Counted from the first letter of the stretch, positions 1-11,308 are shown. The stretch: DNA of 64,000 bases from Salvia splendens (GCF_004379255.2 NC_056039.1:7056501-7120500), one strand, 5' to 3'. Notes: generated by a model not told the origin, from the letters alone. A program made the numbers and translations.

Positions 1-1585
1 CTCTTTTTTGGAGCTATCACGAACAAATTGTTTTTTAAGTTTCTAGATAACAAAACTAGATAGATACAGCAGATAACAAAACTAGAAAGAGTTAATCAGA
101 TTACAAAACAGGGGTTGTTGCTATAATAATGAAAAATGAGAGGAAAGCATCAACGAATCTGACTATATTTATGAGGACGAAATCGCAACTGCTTCTTACA
201 AAGCACTTTGGTTTATTTTCGAAAATGCTTAAAGAGCATATTCGCTTGGCTGTTTTCACACACACGACACGACACGACACATGTATAGTATTCTAACAAT
301 TATTGAGATTGAGGATCAATAACTTTTGTTAAAGAGTAAACATAGAACTTATATGCGAAACTATCTTAAAATTTGTTGATTTGGGGTGAAGTCGAAGTCA
401 AGGCTGGACCTGGGAGAAGTGTGAGCATAAAAAGATAACTTCATTTTTCACCTGCACCTCTTTCCTGTTCCAACAGACAGCACATCATCAGAGCACCACT
501 CATAACAAGAATTGTCAACAGCATAGTCGCAAGAACAGAAAGTGGAATCACCAAATCATGACAGGCATGGGATCCAGGTTAAGTCAGACTAAAGTACACT
601 AGTGGATTAAATTAAAACAACAAAGCATCTACGACGTCTTATTTTAACTTGGGAAGAAACAGAAATATACACTCAAGGTAAGTTGAGATGCCATGGAATT
701 GAGGGTGTGTATTAGAATCGAAGCCTTCAATTCCAAATTCATTGTTTGGTACCAAGTACCAACCATAAAAATGCTTAGATTTGTAAGAATTCCGATTTCA
801 TATTCTCTCAATTCTACAATTTGAATTTCAAAGCCATAAGTAAATATTCAGAGTTCCAAATACTTATAACATTGGGAACCCTCCCAAATACACGTTGCAC
901 ACAGTACACACAACACACACATGATGCACACAATACATATACAACACACAACAGACACAAACACAATACATACAACATCACACACACTACACAGGCACAA
1001 CATATACACTCGCACAAACAACTCAAAATATAGAGAAAAATAATGCAGAGATGCATAATGTATATAAATAAATAAATAATTCAATTCAAAGTCAATGTCA
1101 AAATTTGGTTAATTTTTTGACATGCCAAACAAGAATTTGGAATAAGAATACAATTTTATAGTATCAATTACTTAGTTTTATCAAACAAAGGGTTTGATAT
1201 TGAATTAGAATATTATAACTTCAAATTTAAAGTCCACAGAGTTCCAATTAAAGCCCAATTTCAATTTCATCATATACCAAACATCCGCATAAGTTACCCA
1301 GACCTGCAGATTTCAAAAGGTGTTAAAGCTAGTGCAAGTCATACCAAGGTGGGCGAATATGTATCAGGTTGCTGACTTCCAGATCAACACTGTCCGACAT
1401 TCTTGGGTTGAAGATGATAGTGATAGTCCTTGCCTCCCTAGAAAAAGTCTGGAAACATAACCAAAACGTCATTCCGTATATAAGCTATTAGAAGGAGCAT
1501 GTGTGCAACTTTATCAAATTGTCCATGCCATGATGCAGTTTCTGTGCTGAGAGAGAACTTATGGGAGTTCTCCATGAAGGGACAT
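1..1585. other. Noncoding flank, no gene seen
   Basis: No convincing coding exon is visible on either strand. The notable content is a CA-rich tract at about 889-1015 and a short ACACG run near 258-282. ORFs across the CA tract are low-complexity and are not taken as genes. The last part, about 1300-1585, may be 3' untranslated sequence of the minus-strand gene that ends at 1586. Confidence 0.6.
889..1015. repeat. CA-rich imperfect microsatellite
   Basis: The stretch is dominated by irregular ACACA and ACAAC units with interspersed T. It gives low-complexity ORFs on both strands (Cys/Val-rich on the minus strand, Thr/His-rich on the plus strand), which explains the overlapping open frames here. 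Confidence 0.75.
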
Positions 1586-4500
1586 CTACAGGAGCATGAG
1601 GACCTAAGTTTGGAAATATCACAGTAAAGGAAACTGCCTACCAAAATTAAATTACATTTAAAATAGTCTAGTTTTTTAATTCTGGGAGCAAGCAAACCTT
1701 TCCATCTCCAACACAAGTACAAGAGCACACAATCAGCTTTGCTTCGAGAGACCTTGACAAAATTCTAACCAAAATTGGCGTTTCTTCATCTGGAAGCAAA
1801 TGAATTTTGGAGATCAAGGAATTGCTTGGAAACAAATGGTAGTATGTCGATAATAGAATGTTGGTTCTCACTTTTACCTCTGAAACCAGTTTCTGCACTT
1901 GCATTCTTTACGGAATCCGTCTCTCTTTCTTTCTCAATTTGCATTACTTGCTGCAACCTCCTAAACATTCCACCACTGCATGATTTACAACTCAATGTGA
2001 ATAAAATGTATAGAATCATGATCTGCATTTTAAAGCTCCTGAAATTGAACCACAATAAAAGCACTAGAACCATACCCACCACAAAGGTCTGGGAAAAGAA
2101 ACATCTAGTCTGTCATCAATTTCAGAGACTGTTCTGAAAGCTTCATGAAATTGGTCTGCCATAGTCCTAGAGATTATTGACTTTATACTTTGAGCTCCCT
2201 CCTGCCACGACCACTTTGACAGTCAAGCACGTGAAGGCGTGATACATGGACAAAATGAGTTTTAAAGAACTTAGATAGCCATTCATATAGGAACTACCTC
2301 ATCCTCAGTTTCAAAAGAATTGTCACTATCTAAAGCCTCAGGCAAATCATTGTCTTCTTGGATGCTATCACCCAATGGAAGCACATTTCTTACAAAAACA
2401 GCCTGCTTTCTTCTTCTTTTCTGGATCTCCTGAATCCATGTACTACTGAATGTAAACTGTAGATCCAGGAGAAAATTTATAGAAGAGAGACTAACCAGTT
2501 TGGAACTTTCTTCTTGCAGATCACTTCTCTCAAGGAAGCCACCTAGAATCTCAGCCATTGAATGCCCTCTGGTTTCATGATTATGGGGCATTTCAAAGGG
2601 AAGTATGTGTTTGTTATGAATGTTCAGCTGAGAGTCAGCCATATTATTGTGCATCTCATCATCAGCTACATCACCAATTTCATCTGCTATAAGGATTTTG
2701 TCAGATGATGTCCCTCCATCGCTATCACTTACAACCAAAGATTGGTCTGGTTTATCTGAATGGCAGGGGAATGAAAATTTGACCTTAGCCTTTCTCCGGC
2801 CCCCGCCTCCTACAGTGTTGATTATTAAGTATAACATGTATCAGTTAACCAGAGACCTACTAAATGAGAGGAACTGGGACATAATATAGAAAATATTTTT
2901 CGTAAAAGCACCTTTGCTTTAGGGGGATTTCGTAAAAGAAAGTACAACACAGTATATGAATTCTGCTATATAGCTTTTGCCAGATATGCATGACTAGTAC
3001 CTCTAGTGGATTTCTTTTCCTTCACAAATACATCGTGGTGGCTTGAGGAAGAGCAGGGATTCTCTTTTGACCGGACTAATGCCTCCACTTCACGACTTGC
3101 TTCAGACCATGTGATGGCCAAATTTTCTCTAACACTTTTAGAGGTGCCAGGACCAATTTTCTGGATGTGTTACCACTCAATGTTTAGAAACTATGATTGT
3201 GAGATATTAAGATGGCCTTCTACGTGTTCAACATAAGTACCACACCTCATAATCAGAAATAATTTCTTCATCAGAATACGAGACCGAAGATATGTCCGGT
3301 AAGTAGATTAGTCCTTTATTGGAACGAGCAAGGGTGGCAGAGGCAATTCCATGGTAGTGGTTGGGAGAACTCCTATCATTGAAGATAGGAGGTTCAACTT
3401 CATCTTCAATTTCATAAGCTCCTTTTCTCTATCAACAAACAAGATTAGCAATAACATCTTGAATTTCAAAGGATCTATATGATTCAGTCATTGTTGCAGA
3501 TTATTAGAATTAACTTTGCAGAATATTTTCAGAGTAAGGAGTCTAGCTGTAGGTAGTTTCTTAGAGAGAGCTTTTATCTATTACAGTTAAAGTTGGATTA
3601 AGAGTCTTCTTATGTGTTGGAGTCAGCAGTTAGTAGTTATTATAAATAGCTCCTCAATGGAAGAGCAATGTGTCTTGGTATTGGTCTAGGGACGGTATTT
3701 ATCATAGGCCTCGGTAGAGGATTGTGCTCTTTCTATACAGTTCCTATTTAGTTTACTTTCTGTCTTTCATTTCGTTTCTTTCCATCTACTCCCAGCATCT
3801 ACTCCCAGCATCTACCGTCATTAATCTATCAATATAAGGGTAAAGGGTCACACTTTTACTTATGTCCCGAACCATTCACTAGAAATCATAACACCAATTG
3901 CAGGGATGAAGGTTCAATATTGAAAGTTCAAAACAATTTAACGAATAAGATTTTCGTTTCTTTTCTACAAGGAACAAAGAACTTTCATGTTTACATAGTA
4001 GTAAAAGAAAGTTTCTTCAATATTATCCTTTCCGGCAAATAAAATTGGCCAATTATTCCTTAGAGCATATCCGGATGGTTCTTAGAGTACTAAAACCTGT
4101 AGCTTTAAGAGTTTGCGGTAAATACCCCAGGGGATGAGACAGATTCCTCCATAAAGGACTCTGCAGAAATGCATCAGGTAATGCCATAGAGTTTGGGACC
4201 CAAGATCTATAATCAATATAAGAAACAAGAAATGAATCACATAAACTACCTCTGAGTATCTCAAGTTGTGAGAGAACCTTCAAATTGCCCTGCCAAAAAC
4301 CATATTCATTATGGTAAGTGGTAACCTTTCCCAACATAGACAAGAAGATATTAAACTTCAATAGGAAAATAAAGGCCATCCAAACAAACAAATTATGAAA
4401 TAATTCACTATTTTCACAATACATCGTTACACTTTATTTCTGCCATTACAGCTAAAAACGGCAAACTAGGATGTGGAAAAATGTTTATGGATGATTGATC

Positions 4501-5091
4501 AAGGCATTTACCTTGTCATTTTCATCTCCACCCAAGGATACAGTGTTTCGTATCCACTCACCATCCGGATCTTCATCCTCTTCTGACAGAGAATAACAAA
4601 GGAGATAACAGACAAATTTGTGAACTAAATACAGCAAACAAACTTGTTCGAGCATCAAGTTGACCAGACAATAGCATCATAAACTTAACAACAAGCAGAA
4701 AAACCTAATGCCAGACAAAAAAAGACCTATTGCCAACTTCGTAGTAATAAAAAAAAATTCATACTACTATCAGAACAGAATCCCCCGCCCCCAAATCATA
4801 AAACAGAACGTAAACAACAAAATTTACCGAACGAATCAGAATCAGAAGAAAAACGAGAGTTAAAATTCAATAATCTTAACTTTTCGCTTTATTGATATAT
4901 TCCAACTCTTACCAGATATGCTCTGATCGGAATCTTCATTTTCTCGAGCTTCATCTCCAAACTACAATCAAACTTTATCAGCTGCGGCAACAAAAAACAA
5001 ACAAATGCAGCCACAGAATATGAAACAAAATAGTAGTAATAGATAAAATTCTCAGCTAATTACTTACGCCGGCAGCGTTCCTCCGCCACAT
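1586..5091 (-). CDS. Unrecognised acidic, Ser-rich nuclear-type protein, 11 exons
   Basis: I do not recognise this family. Eleven exons join in phase: 5068-5091, 4913-4961, 4512-4582, 3246-3428, 3001-3160, 2496-2809, 2298-2429, 2080-2180, 1878-1975, 1698-1789 and a short last exon 1586-1603, giving about 413 residues. The product starts MWRRNAAG and is rich in Asp, Glu and Ser. It has two basic clusters (GGRRKAKVK and KRRRKQ) that could be nuclear localisation signals. A more conserved-looking C-terminal part contains GGMFRRLQQVMQIEKERE and LVRILSRSLEAKLIVCSC. Most donors are good GTAAG types, but the one after the fourth exon is GTGTGG and the last exon is uncertain: an alternative acceptor gives a different tail. 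The large third intron (3429-4511) holds an LTR-like sequence. A Pack-MULE ends 100 bp upstream of the start codon. The exon structure is well supported; the function is unknown. Confidence 0.75.
3492..3893. mobile_element. Possible solo LTR in intron 3 of the unknown gene
   Basis: The segment runs from TGTTGCAG to ATAACA. It contains an R/U5-like arrangement: a TATAAATAG box near 3639, a pyrimidine-rich stretch with a duplicated 12-bp unit CTACTCCCAGCA (3785-3808), and an ATCAATATAAGG sequence typical of plant LTR ends. No matching target duplication was found, so the borders are tentative. Confidence 0.4.
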
Positions 5092-5181
5092 TCGTGTAGA
5101 GGTGGTTAATTCGAGAGCAAAATTATGAAAATTCCCCGCCCTAAACTGAAACTCGTCTCACCAAACAACTGTTTTGTCGCG

Positions 5182-5190
5182 CAATGATAC
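5182..5190. repeat. 9-bp target site duplication, left (Pack-MULE)
   Basis: CAATGATAC directly left of the element; identical to 7337-7345. Confidence 0.9.
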
Positions 5191-5870
5191 AGAGTTTTTT
5201 CCTTTTTTTTGTTCTAGAATAAAACTTAGATTCCGTAAGTGTACTGAAGTTTTTTTTTTATTACAGGTTTGGGAGAGACGCATGACCCTCATGCGTCACG
5301 GACATGCGTCTTTACTAGAACTTAGATTCCGTAAGTGTACTGAAGTTTTTTTTTTATTACAGGTTTGGGAGAGACGCATGACCCTCATGCGTCTCCTTTT
5401 AATGAGACGCATCACAGACATGCGTCTTTTATAAAGACGCATGAGGACATGCGTCTCTCAAAAAGGAGACGCATAACGGACATGCGTCTTTTATAAAGAC
5501 GCATGAGGGACGTGCGTCTCTCAATTTTTTCGAAATTTTTTTAACGATGCACAACCATCATGCATCTTAGGGAAAGGCGCATCTCCTTCATGCGTCTTAG
5601 CCCATACATATTTGATGGGCTTTCGAATTTATGAAACCATTCTTGGTTGTTTCTCTTTTATAGAAACATGGTTGAATGTTTTATGTTTCACTTTCGATGT
5701 GGGACAAATCATTCTTTGTTTATTTCTCTTTTATAGAGAGATATCCTTGAATGTTTTATGTTTCACTTTCGATGTGGGACAAAATTATTCTTGGTTAATG
5801 CTCTTTGCTAGTACTTATTTTTTTATTGATCATTAATCTAAAATACATACTTCGAAAGACTTAACGTTTA
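5191..5870. repeat. Left long inverted arm of the Pack-MULE
   Basis: Inverted counterpart of 6600-7336. From outside in it holds a T-rich tip, a duplicated 83-bp-scale block (TTCCGTAAGTGTACTGAAG at about 5231 and 5325), several GACGCATG palindromes (5278-5600), and two USE/TATA modules reading leftward (about 5650-5780). The inner border is approximate. Confidence 0.8.
5650..5780 (-). promoter_or_regulatory. Two USE + TATA modules of plant snRNA promoter type
   Basis: On the minus strand, GTCCCACATCG occurs at 5695-5705 and 5770-5780. Each copy is followed about 31-34 nt downstream by TATAAAA (about 5657-5663 and 5729-5735). The plant upstream sequence element is RTCCCACATCG, and a USE-to-TATA spacing near 33 bp is the RNA polymerase II snRNA arrangement. 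The modules point toward the minus-strand gene that starts at 5091. Promoter activity is inferred. Confidence 0.6.
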
Positions 5871-6011
5871 CTTGGTCAATTTGTTCTCGTTACTATATTT
5901 TGTTCGGTGTTTAAGATAAACAGTGAACATCCAAAGATAAAATTTCAATCTTTTACATTTTGTCCACTTTTACAAAATTTTGTCTCCATCTGATTGTTCA
6001 ATATATTCTAG

Positions 6012-6302
6012 ATGTGGCCTGATTTGATTTCTAAGAGCAATGAAGGTGGAGTAGACGTTATCGAAACATATGTATTTTGGAATGGTCATGAGCCAGTAAG
6101 GGGACAGGTATAGTTTACGCACTTTTTTCCGCAACTCACTCTTATTTTTTGAGAGCATCAATTAATTTTGTTCTTGATATATGGCTTGGCTTTTCAGTAT
6201 GTCTTTGAAGGAAGATATGATCTTGTGAAGCAAGTGGCTGCCAATGGACTTTATTTTTTTCTCCGTATAGGGCCTTATGTATGCGCGGAGTGGAATTTCG
6301 GG
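6012..6302 (+). pseudogene. Captured beta-galactosidase (GH35) gene fragment
   Basis: Two pieces of a plant beta-galactosidase are separated by what looks like an original intron. Piece 1 (6012-6107) reads [20 protein letters not shown] and continues [12 protein letters not shown], then a GTATAG donor. Piece 2 (6198-6302) follows a TTTTCAG acceptor and reads [14 protein letters not shown], then [14 protein letters not shown], ending at the next donor GGGTTGGG. These match the conserved N-terminal GH35 region of plant BGAL proteins. Both pieces lie between the Pack-MULE arms, and the retained intron indicates capture at the DNA level. There is no complete catalytic domain, so it cannot encode an active enzyme. 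Confidence 0.85.
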
Positions 6303-6599
6303 TTGGGTTTTTCCCTCTTGATGCATGTAACTATTTGCATACTAATCATGACCAGCAACTATTTATCAAAATTTTCATTCACTAATTTTGAGATTCACTA
6401 ATGTAGTGGGATCATAGTCTTTAACACTATTTCTATATCTATTAGTATAAGCTGGAAACAATTAAAGAATGATTATTTAGTCTTCTCTTACTTCAGTTTA
6501 GATAAGGGTCTCAAACTTAACACTCGAGAATTATTAACAAGCTCTAGTAGATTAATTTTATTCAATTATTATAATAATGAGGTTTAGTTTATTCATACC

Positions 6600-7336
6600 A
6601 AGGTTTGATAGAGCTCTACGTTTGATTTTTCTATAAAAGAGAAATAACCAAGAATGATTTTGTCCCACATCGAAAGTTAAACATAAAATATTCAAGGATA
6701 TCTCTGTAAAAGAGAAACAACCAAGAATGATTTTGTCCCACATCGAAAGTGAAACATAAAACATTCAAGGATGTCTCTATAAAAGAGAAACAACCAAAGA
6801 ATGATTTTGTCCCACATCGAAAGTGAAACATAAAACATTCAAGGATGTCTCTATAAAAGAGAAACAACCAAGAATGATTTTGTCCCACATCGAAAGTGAA
6901 ACATAAAACATTCAAGGATGTCTCTATAAAAGAGAAACAACCAAGAATGATTTTGTCCCACATCGAAAGTGAAACATAAAACATTCAAGGATGTCTCTAT
7001 AAAAGAGAAATAACCAAGAATGATTTCATAAATTCGAAAGTCCATCAAATATATATGGGCTAAGACGCATGAGGGAGATGCGTGGGCTAAGACGCATGAG
7101 GGAGATGCGTCTCTCCCTAAGACGCATGATGGTTGTGCGTTGTTAAAAAAATTTCGAAAAAATTGAGAGACGCATGTCCCTCATGCGTCTTTATAAAAGA
7201 CGCATGTTCGTGATGATGCGTCTCATTAAATGGAGACGCATGAGAGTCATGCGTCTCTCCCAAACTTGGAATAAAAAAAAACTCCAGTACACTTACGGAA
7301 TCTAAGTTTTATTCTAGAACAAAAAAAGAAAAAACC
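6600..7336. repeat. Right long inverted arm of the Pack-MULE
   Basis: Inverted counterpart of 5191-5870. It carries five tandem USE/TATA modules (6661-7010, period 73-74 bp) against two in the left arm, then the GACGCATG palindromes and the A-rich tip. Confidence 0.8.
6661..7010 (+). promoter_or_regulatory. Five tandem USE + TATA modules
   Basis: GTCCCACATCG starts at about 6661, 6735, 6809, 6882 and 6955. Four of the copies are followed by TATAAAAG, with 32 nt between the elements in the second copy (USE ends 6745, TATA starts 6778). The first copy has TGTAAAAG instead. No recognisable snRNA body follows the last module. The array points rightward, out of the element. Confidence 0.6.
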
Positions 7337-7345
7337 CAATGATAC
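7337..7345. repeat. 9-bp target site duplication, right (Pack-MULE)
   Basis: CAATGATAC directly right of the element; identical to 5182-5190. Confidence 0.9.
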
Positions 7346-8252
7346 GCCGATTGAGGGATAGCTGTTGAAAAATCCAGTGAAACCTGAGATTAGCTGAGAA
7401 GCTGAAGCAGGAAACGTCATCTTACAAACGATTTTACGCAAAAGTTTGCTCATAACGACTATTGTTAGCGCGACTCTATGTTTTTTATTAATAAATTTTT
7501 ATTTCAATTATGTAAATTTTAATTATTTTGTATAATTTATTAGTAGTAAATTAATTTAATTAGAAGTTATAAATAAAAATAATTAGAAAATAAAAATCGG
7601 TGAACATGCTTAATTTCTTGGATCTTTTGAATGTAGTATGTTAATTGGGCAGTTTAAACACAGGATCATCCACATCGCCAACAATAAAGTTTTCCATAAC
7701 TCAAAATACTAGTTTCGGTTTGCAATATTGTATCCTGAGATTAAATATGTATCGTGTTTGGTTCATAAGATTCAATACAACAATTCAATCCTAGATGGAT
7801 AATCATGGGATAATTAGTCATAGCTAACCCCGTGTGACTAAAATAATCTCACAACTCTATCATAGATTGTATCTTAGTACTATTTTATTTAGAAAACCGA
7901 ACATCACCTTAGTATATGATAAATGGGGTCAATCCACCTTGTGTTTTCCTTGCATATGATGTCACACATATTATACGTCTACTCGCCAGGAAGACTGAGA
8001 ATAACTTAACAGTTAACACACGCAATTTGTGTCCAAAATCCAAACATAAAATAACTTCTTTCTAACTTGACGTAGTTTTGAAAATTGAGCACACAATATG
8101 AGATTTGAGAAATGTGTTTTTTCTCTACCAAAGTTCACACTTATATAGATATCAGACGTATATAATATCTAGACATCAAGTTACATCAATATACGATGAT
8201 AGTTATAGCCAAGAAACAAAAGGTCTCCGCTGCCCAATGGCCAAATGTCATA
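7346..8252. other. AT-rich spacer, no gene seen
   Basis: The DNA is AT-rich, with short ORFs only. The first 110 bp (to 7453) encode, on the minus strand, a 39-residue open stretch that was contiguous with sequence left of the Pack-MULE before insertion; otherwise nothing is recognised. Confidence 0.6.
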
Positions 8253-11200
8253 TACTCCCTCCATCAATAAGAATATTAACTTTATGTTGGGTACGAGTTT
8301 TAATTTACAATTGGTAAAGCAAGAGAGATGTAGAAATGAAAAGTAATTAAAGTATTGTTAGTGGAGAATAGGTACACCTCATCAGAAAGAAATGAGTTTT
8401 CAAATTTAGAAAGTGCATATTTGTAACCCCCGACTTTTTCTACCCTTTTTATTTGTTCTTGTAGTGACATCGTTTGTGCACCTGAAAATTTTTGTCTTTT
8501 GTTTCGTTAGTCGAGAGAAGAATTTTATATTTGGACCTATTTCAATTATTCTTTCTTAGCCCAATTTGAAACTCAGTTGTCATGAGCCCAAAACTTTTTA
8601 ATTCTTCCTTCTTTGAGCCCAAAATTAATCCTCTTAATTTTAATCTAAGGATATCTATCACTCTTCAATTTCAAATCTACGGTAGTTATCTCAAATCTCT
8701 CCACCACCCTGAAAAAGAGGAATATAATTAGTCAAATCTTTTCCATGGAGATATATTCCATCAATTCCACAATTTAAACCATTCTCTCAAAATTCCAAGG
8801 AACAAAACGTGAGAGGGGAAAGCGAGAAGCAGAGAGGGAAGTTAGCTACTCAAAATTTTGGGACCCTCGTTTGTGAAGATTGAATGGGATTTTAATTAGG
8901 AATGGGACTGCATCATGGAGTATGAGAGATGAGGCTTTGCAATTAAGAGAGAGAGAGGAGACGACGGAGGCGGAGTCTCGCGACGGCTGGTATGTTTGGC
9001 GCACGCAGTGGCAACTGCTGCACTAGGCGATGAGGCTAGACGGAGTGACAATGGCTGGAGATAACGGTGTGAAAGCAACGAGGCTGCGTTCTGATCGACG
9101 GAGGAGCTGCCAACTAAGGAAGGGAGACGGCGAGAAAGAGAGAGATGCAGCAGGACGACGGTGGTGTGAATTGGAGGTCACCGCGCTACAGCCTCCTGAA
9201 CGGCTGGGTGATTGAGACCGAGAGAGAGAGGGGAGATGAAGGAGACAGCGGCGTGTGAGCGACGGCGCTGCGAATCCTGCTTACGGATAGAGAAAAGGAG
9301 TGAGGCAGCGACGTATGAAAAAGAAAATTGGCGACGTTAGGAGCGTGATGGATCCCGTTCAACCGAACGCAGCGGCGGCGAGGCTGCTGAACGATGTGCT
9401 GGAGGAAGGCGGCGCCAGCTCGATGCTGGCAGCAGCGACCACGTCTGCACGGCAGCACGATCTGCAACGAGTTTCGAAATCAAGAGCAGCAGCAGGTCCT
9501 GCTGTGTCGCGGCATTAGCGGCTATTAGAGAGGCATGCAGCTCGAAGATGGCAGCTCGAAGTATGACGTGGACTAGCCGTTATGAATTAGTTAGGAAGGC
9601 GGTTAGTCGGTTAGTTGATTAGCTATATATAGGCATTCCATGGTTCATTGTAAAAACAACTTGGCAAAATGTAGTTCATAATGAAGTTTCGGTTCTTTCC
9701 ATCTCTGTAAATATTCTCCATCAATTGCAGCAACATCTTCTTCTTTTCCTCTCTTATTCTTCATGTTTCATCTCTGATTTTCACCGTGATCAAAATTTGA
9801 CAGCGGCAGTGGTGATGTGGGTTGCCGGTGAAAACCAGCGAAGGAGAAGAGAGGGGGACGACAATTTGTCGGAGACGGCATGACATCGCTGCGGGAAGAA
9901 AAGAAAAAGTATAAAGGGTTCTATATGGATTGAGAAGAAGAAGAAGAAGGAGAGTGATATTAGGAGTAGAATCGGAGTTCACTGCGTGATTTTGGAATCA
10001 AAATCGAAGAGAGAGGAAGACAGGGCGAATTAGCGAAATCGTTTGAGATAGAGGACCGAGCAGTGGGGTACGGTGACGGCGCTGCAGAGCAGGGAAAAAG
10101 GATGAAGAAGATGGAGGATTTGAGAGAAGAAGGGGAAGCGAACTCTCTTTTAATTTTGGAACGGAGATGTCGACAGAATAAGAGAGACGGAGAGATGAGG
10201 TTGTACGCAATTTGAGAGAGCTGAAAGACGGAGTGAGAGATCGAGAAGAAGAAGGGGACTTCAAATCCCATTCTAGGAGTTCATTGTTCACGTAAGTTGA
10301 GAAAAAGTTGAAGAAGCTTTGGGCCTTGTTTTATCTAAATTTTTGGGCCAAGGAATAACATAAAGGAGGATGGACTCAGAGGAAGGATTTTCTCCGTGGA
10401 CAAAATTGAAGTCGAAGTAAGGAATTCAAACTCAGAAAAATTAAACGAACGAGGTGGACTTTCTTTTTAAATAAGGGTTGTTCCCTAAGTGTATTTTTAT
10501 GTGAAAAATGATATGAATATTTGTCATGCCGTGTTTTGTTTTATCTTTGGAACCTATCTGATATGGCTTATGCCATCAATGGATAATCGAATTTGGGTCT
10601 GACTGGGGAGTGAGTCCCTACTCAGGCTAGTGTACACCTATGGAGATTTGCGTCATCTTTTGAGTTGGTCGGTCTAGTGACTTGGAATGTGACCATGTTC
10701 CTTGTCATCAATGGATCAGATATGGTAGACAGCTATGGGAAAATGGTTGATCAACCAAATTTTACGATGGAAATTATTTTAGTGTCTTGGGCGATTTCTA
10801 AAGTTAAAACCCTCAAGGTCACTCAATGGTGACATGATAAATACTTTTTATAAAATGTTTTCGGCATGAGTCCACTAAGTGCATCAAGTACTCAGCCCAG
10901 CATTTCTTTTAAAAAATTTGCAGGTTGAGCGTGACGGGTGCGGTGGGTGTTGAGCAAGACCGTTGAAGAAATTTAAGTGTCTAGAATGTGTCATGTCTTC
11001 ACACGTGGCATATTTCTTCTCTTAAATGCTTCCGCTGAGTAGTTGTCATTCTTTTGAGTTCTTGTATCGCTAAGATAATATTTATTTTTGAGTTGTTGAT
11101 TGTTGAGATACTCTTATTTTATTTGAGCTATTGCCATTTGTTTCGAGCTATGGTCGAGTTGTGTTGTTTTTCCCTTTCTTCCCCGCTTCTTTAATCCTTC

Positions 11201-11308
11201 CCTAGTCGCGATCAATCGCGTTTTCTATCCTTAGGAAATGCGGGCGTGACAATATTCTTATGAGACAAAAGGAAAGAGTGCATATTCTTGTGGAACGAAT
11301 AGAGTACT
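8253..11308. mobile_element. Stowaway/mariner-type MITE split by a solo LTR
   Basis: The left end reads TACTCCCTCCATCAATAAG and the right end, in complement, TACTCTATTCGTTCCACAAG. Both continue into an AGAATAT..ACTTT block common to plant Stowaway-type MITEs. The two halves (8253-8421 and 11257-11308) total about 220 bp and are separated by an LTR insertion. Both ends are next to TA. The terminal repeats are imperfect. Confidence 0.65.
8422..11251 (+). mobile_element. Solo LTR, 2.83 kb, Tekay/Del-like chromovirus termini
   Basis: The element starts TGTAACCCCCGAC and ends GCGGGCGTGACA, flanked by the 5-bp direct repeat ATATT (8417-8421 and 11252-11256). Long LTRs beginning TGTAA-CCCCG and ending CGGGCGTGACA are typical of the Tekay/Del chromovirus clade. 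No second LTR, primer site or polyprotein is present, so this is one LTR left by recombination. Inside are a GA-rich stretch (about 8900-10290), giving spurious ORFs, and an R-like region with TATATATAGG near 9625. The clade assignment rests on the end sequences only. Confidence 0.75.

Larger units (their letters stand above)
5191..7336. mobile_element. Pack-MULE (non-autonomous Mutator-like element)
   Basis: Two long inverted arms (about 5191-5870 and 6600-7336) flank a central segment. The left arm reads inward from AGAGTTTTTTCC and the right arm, in complement, from GGTTTTTTC; both continue into the same TTCTAGAATAAAACTTAG block. The element is bounded by a perfect 9-bp direct repeat CAATGATAC at 5182-5190 and 7337-7345, the size expected for the Mutator superfamily. 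The arms contain many short palindromes of GACGCATG/CATGCGTC type and repeated USE/TATA modules. There is no transposase. The interior carries a fragment of a host beta-galactosidase gene. These features together define a Pack-MULE. Confidence 0.9.

Noticed and set aside
814..1084. Cys/Val-rich minus-strand ORFs
   Set aside because: They are the translation of a CA-rich microsatellite.
4053..4424. 123-codon minus-strand ORF inside the unknown gene
   Set aside because: It does not join in phase with the flanking exons (4512-4582 and 3246-3428, which join directly) and has intron-like composition.
4821..4860. Acidic-looking extra exon (SDSDS-like) between exons 2 and 3 of the unknown gene
   Set aside because: There is no good acceptor, and exons 2 and 3 already join in phase without it.
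7247..7453. 68-codon ORF as an independent gene
   Set aside because: The first 39 codons are flanking host sequence and the rest is the Pack-MULE arm; it is a chance fusion made by the insertion.
8896..10291. Several GA-rich ORFs on both strands that look like Arg/Ser-rich proteins
   Set aside because: They lie wholly inside the solo LTR at 8422-11251, overlap on both strands, and show low-complexity composition with no domain.
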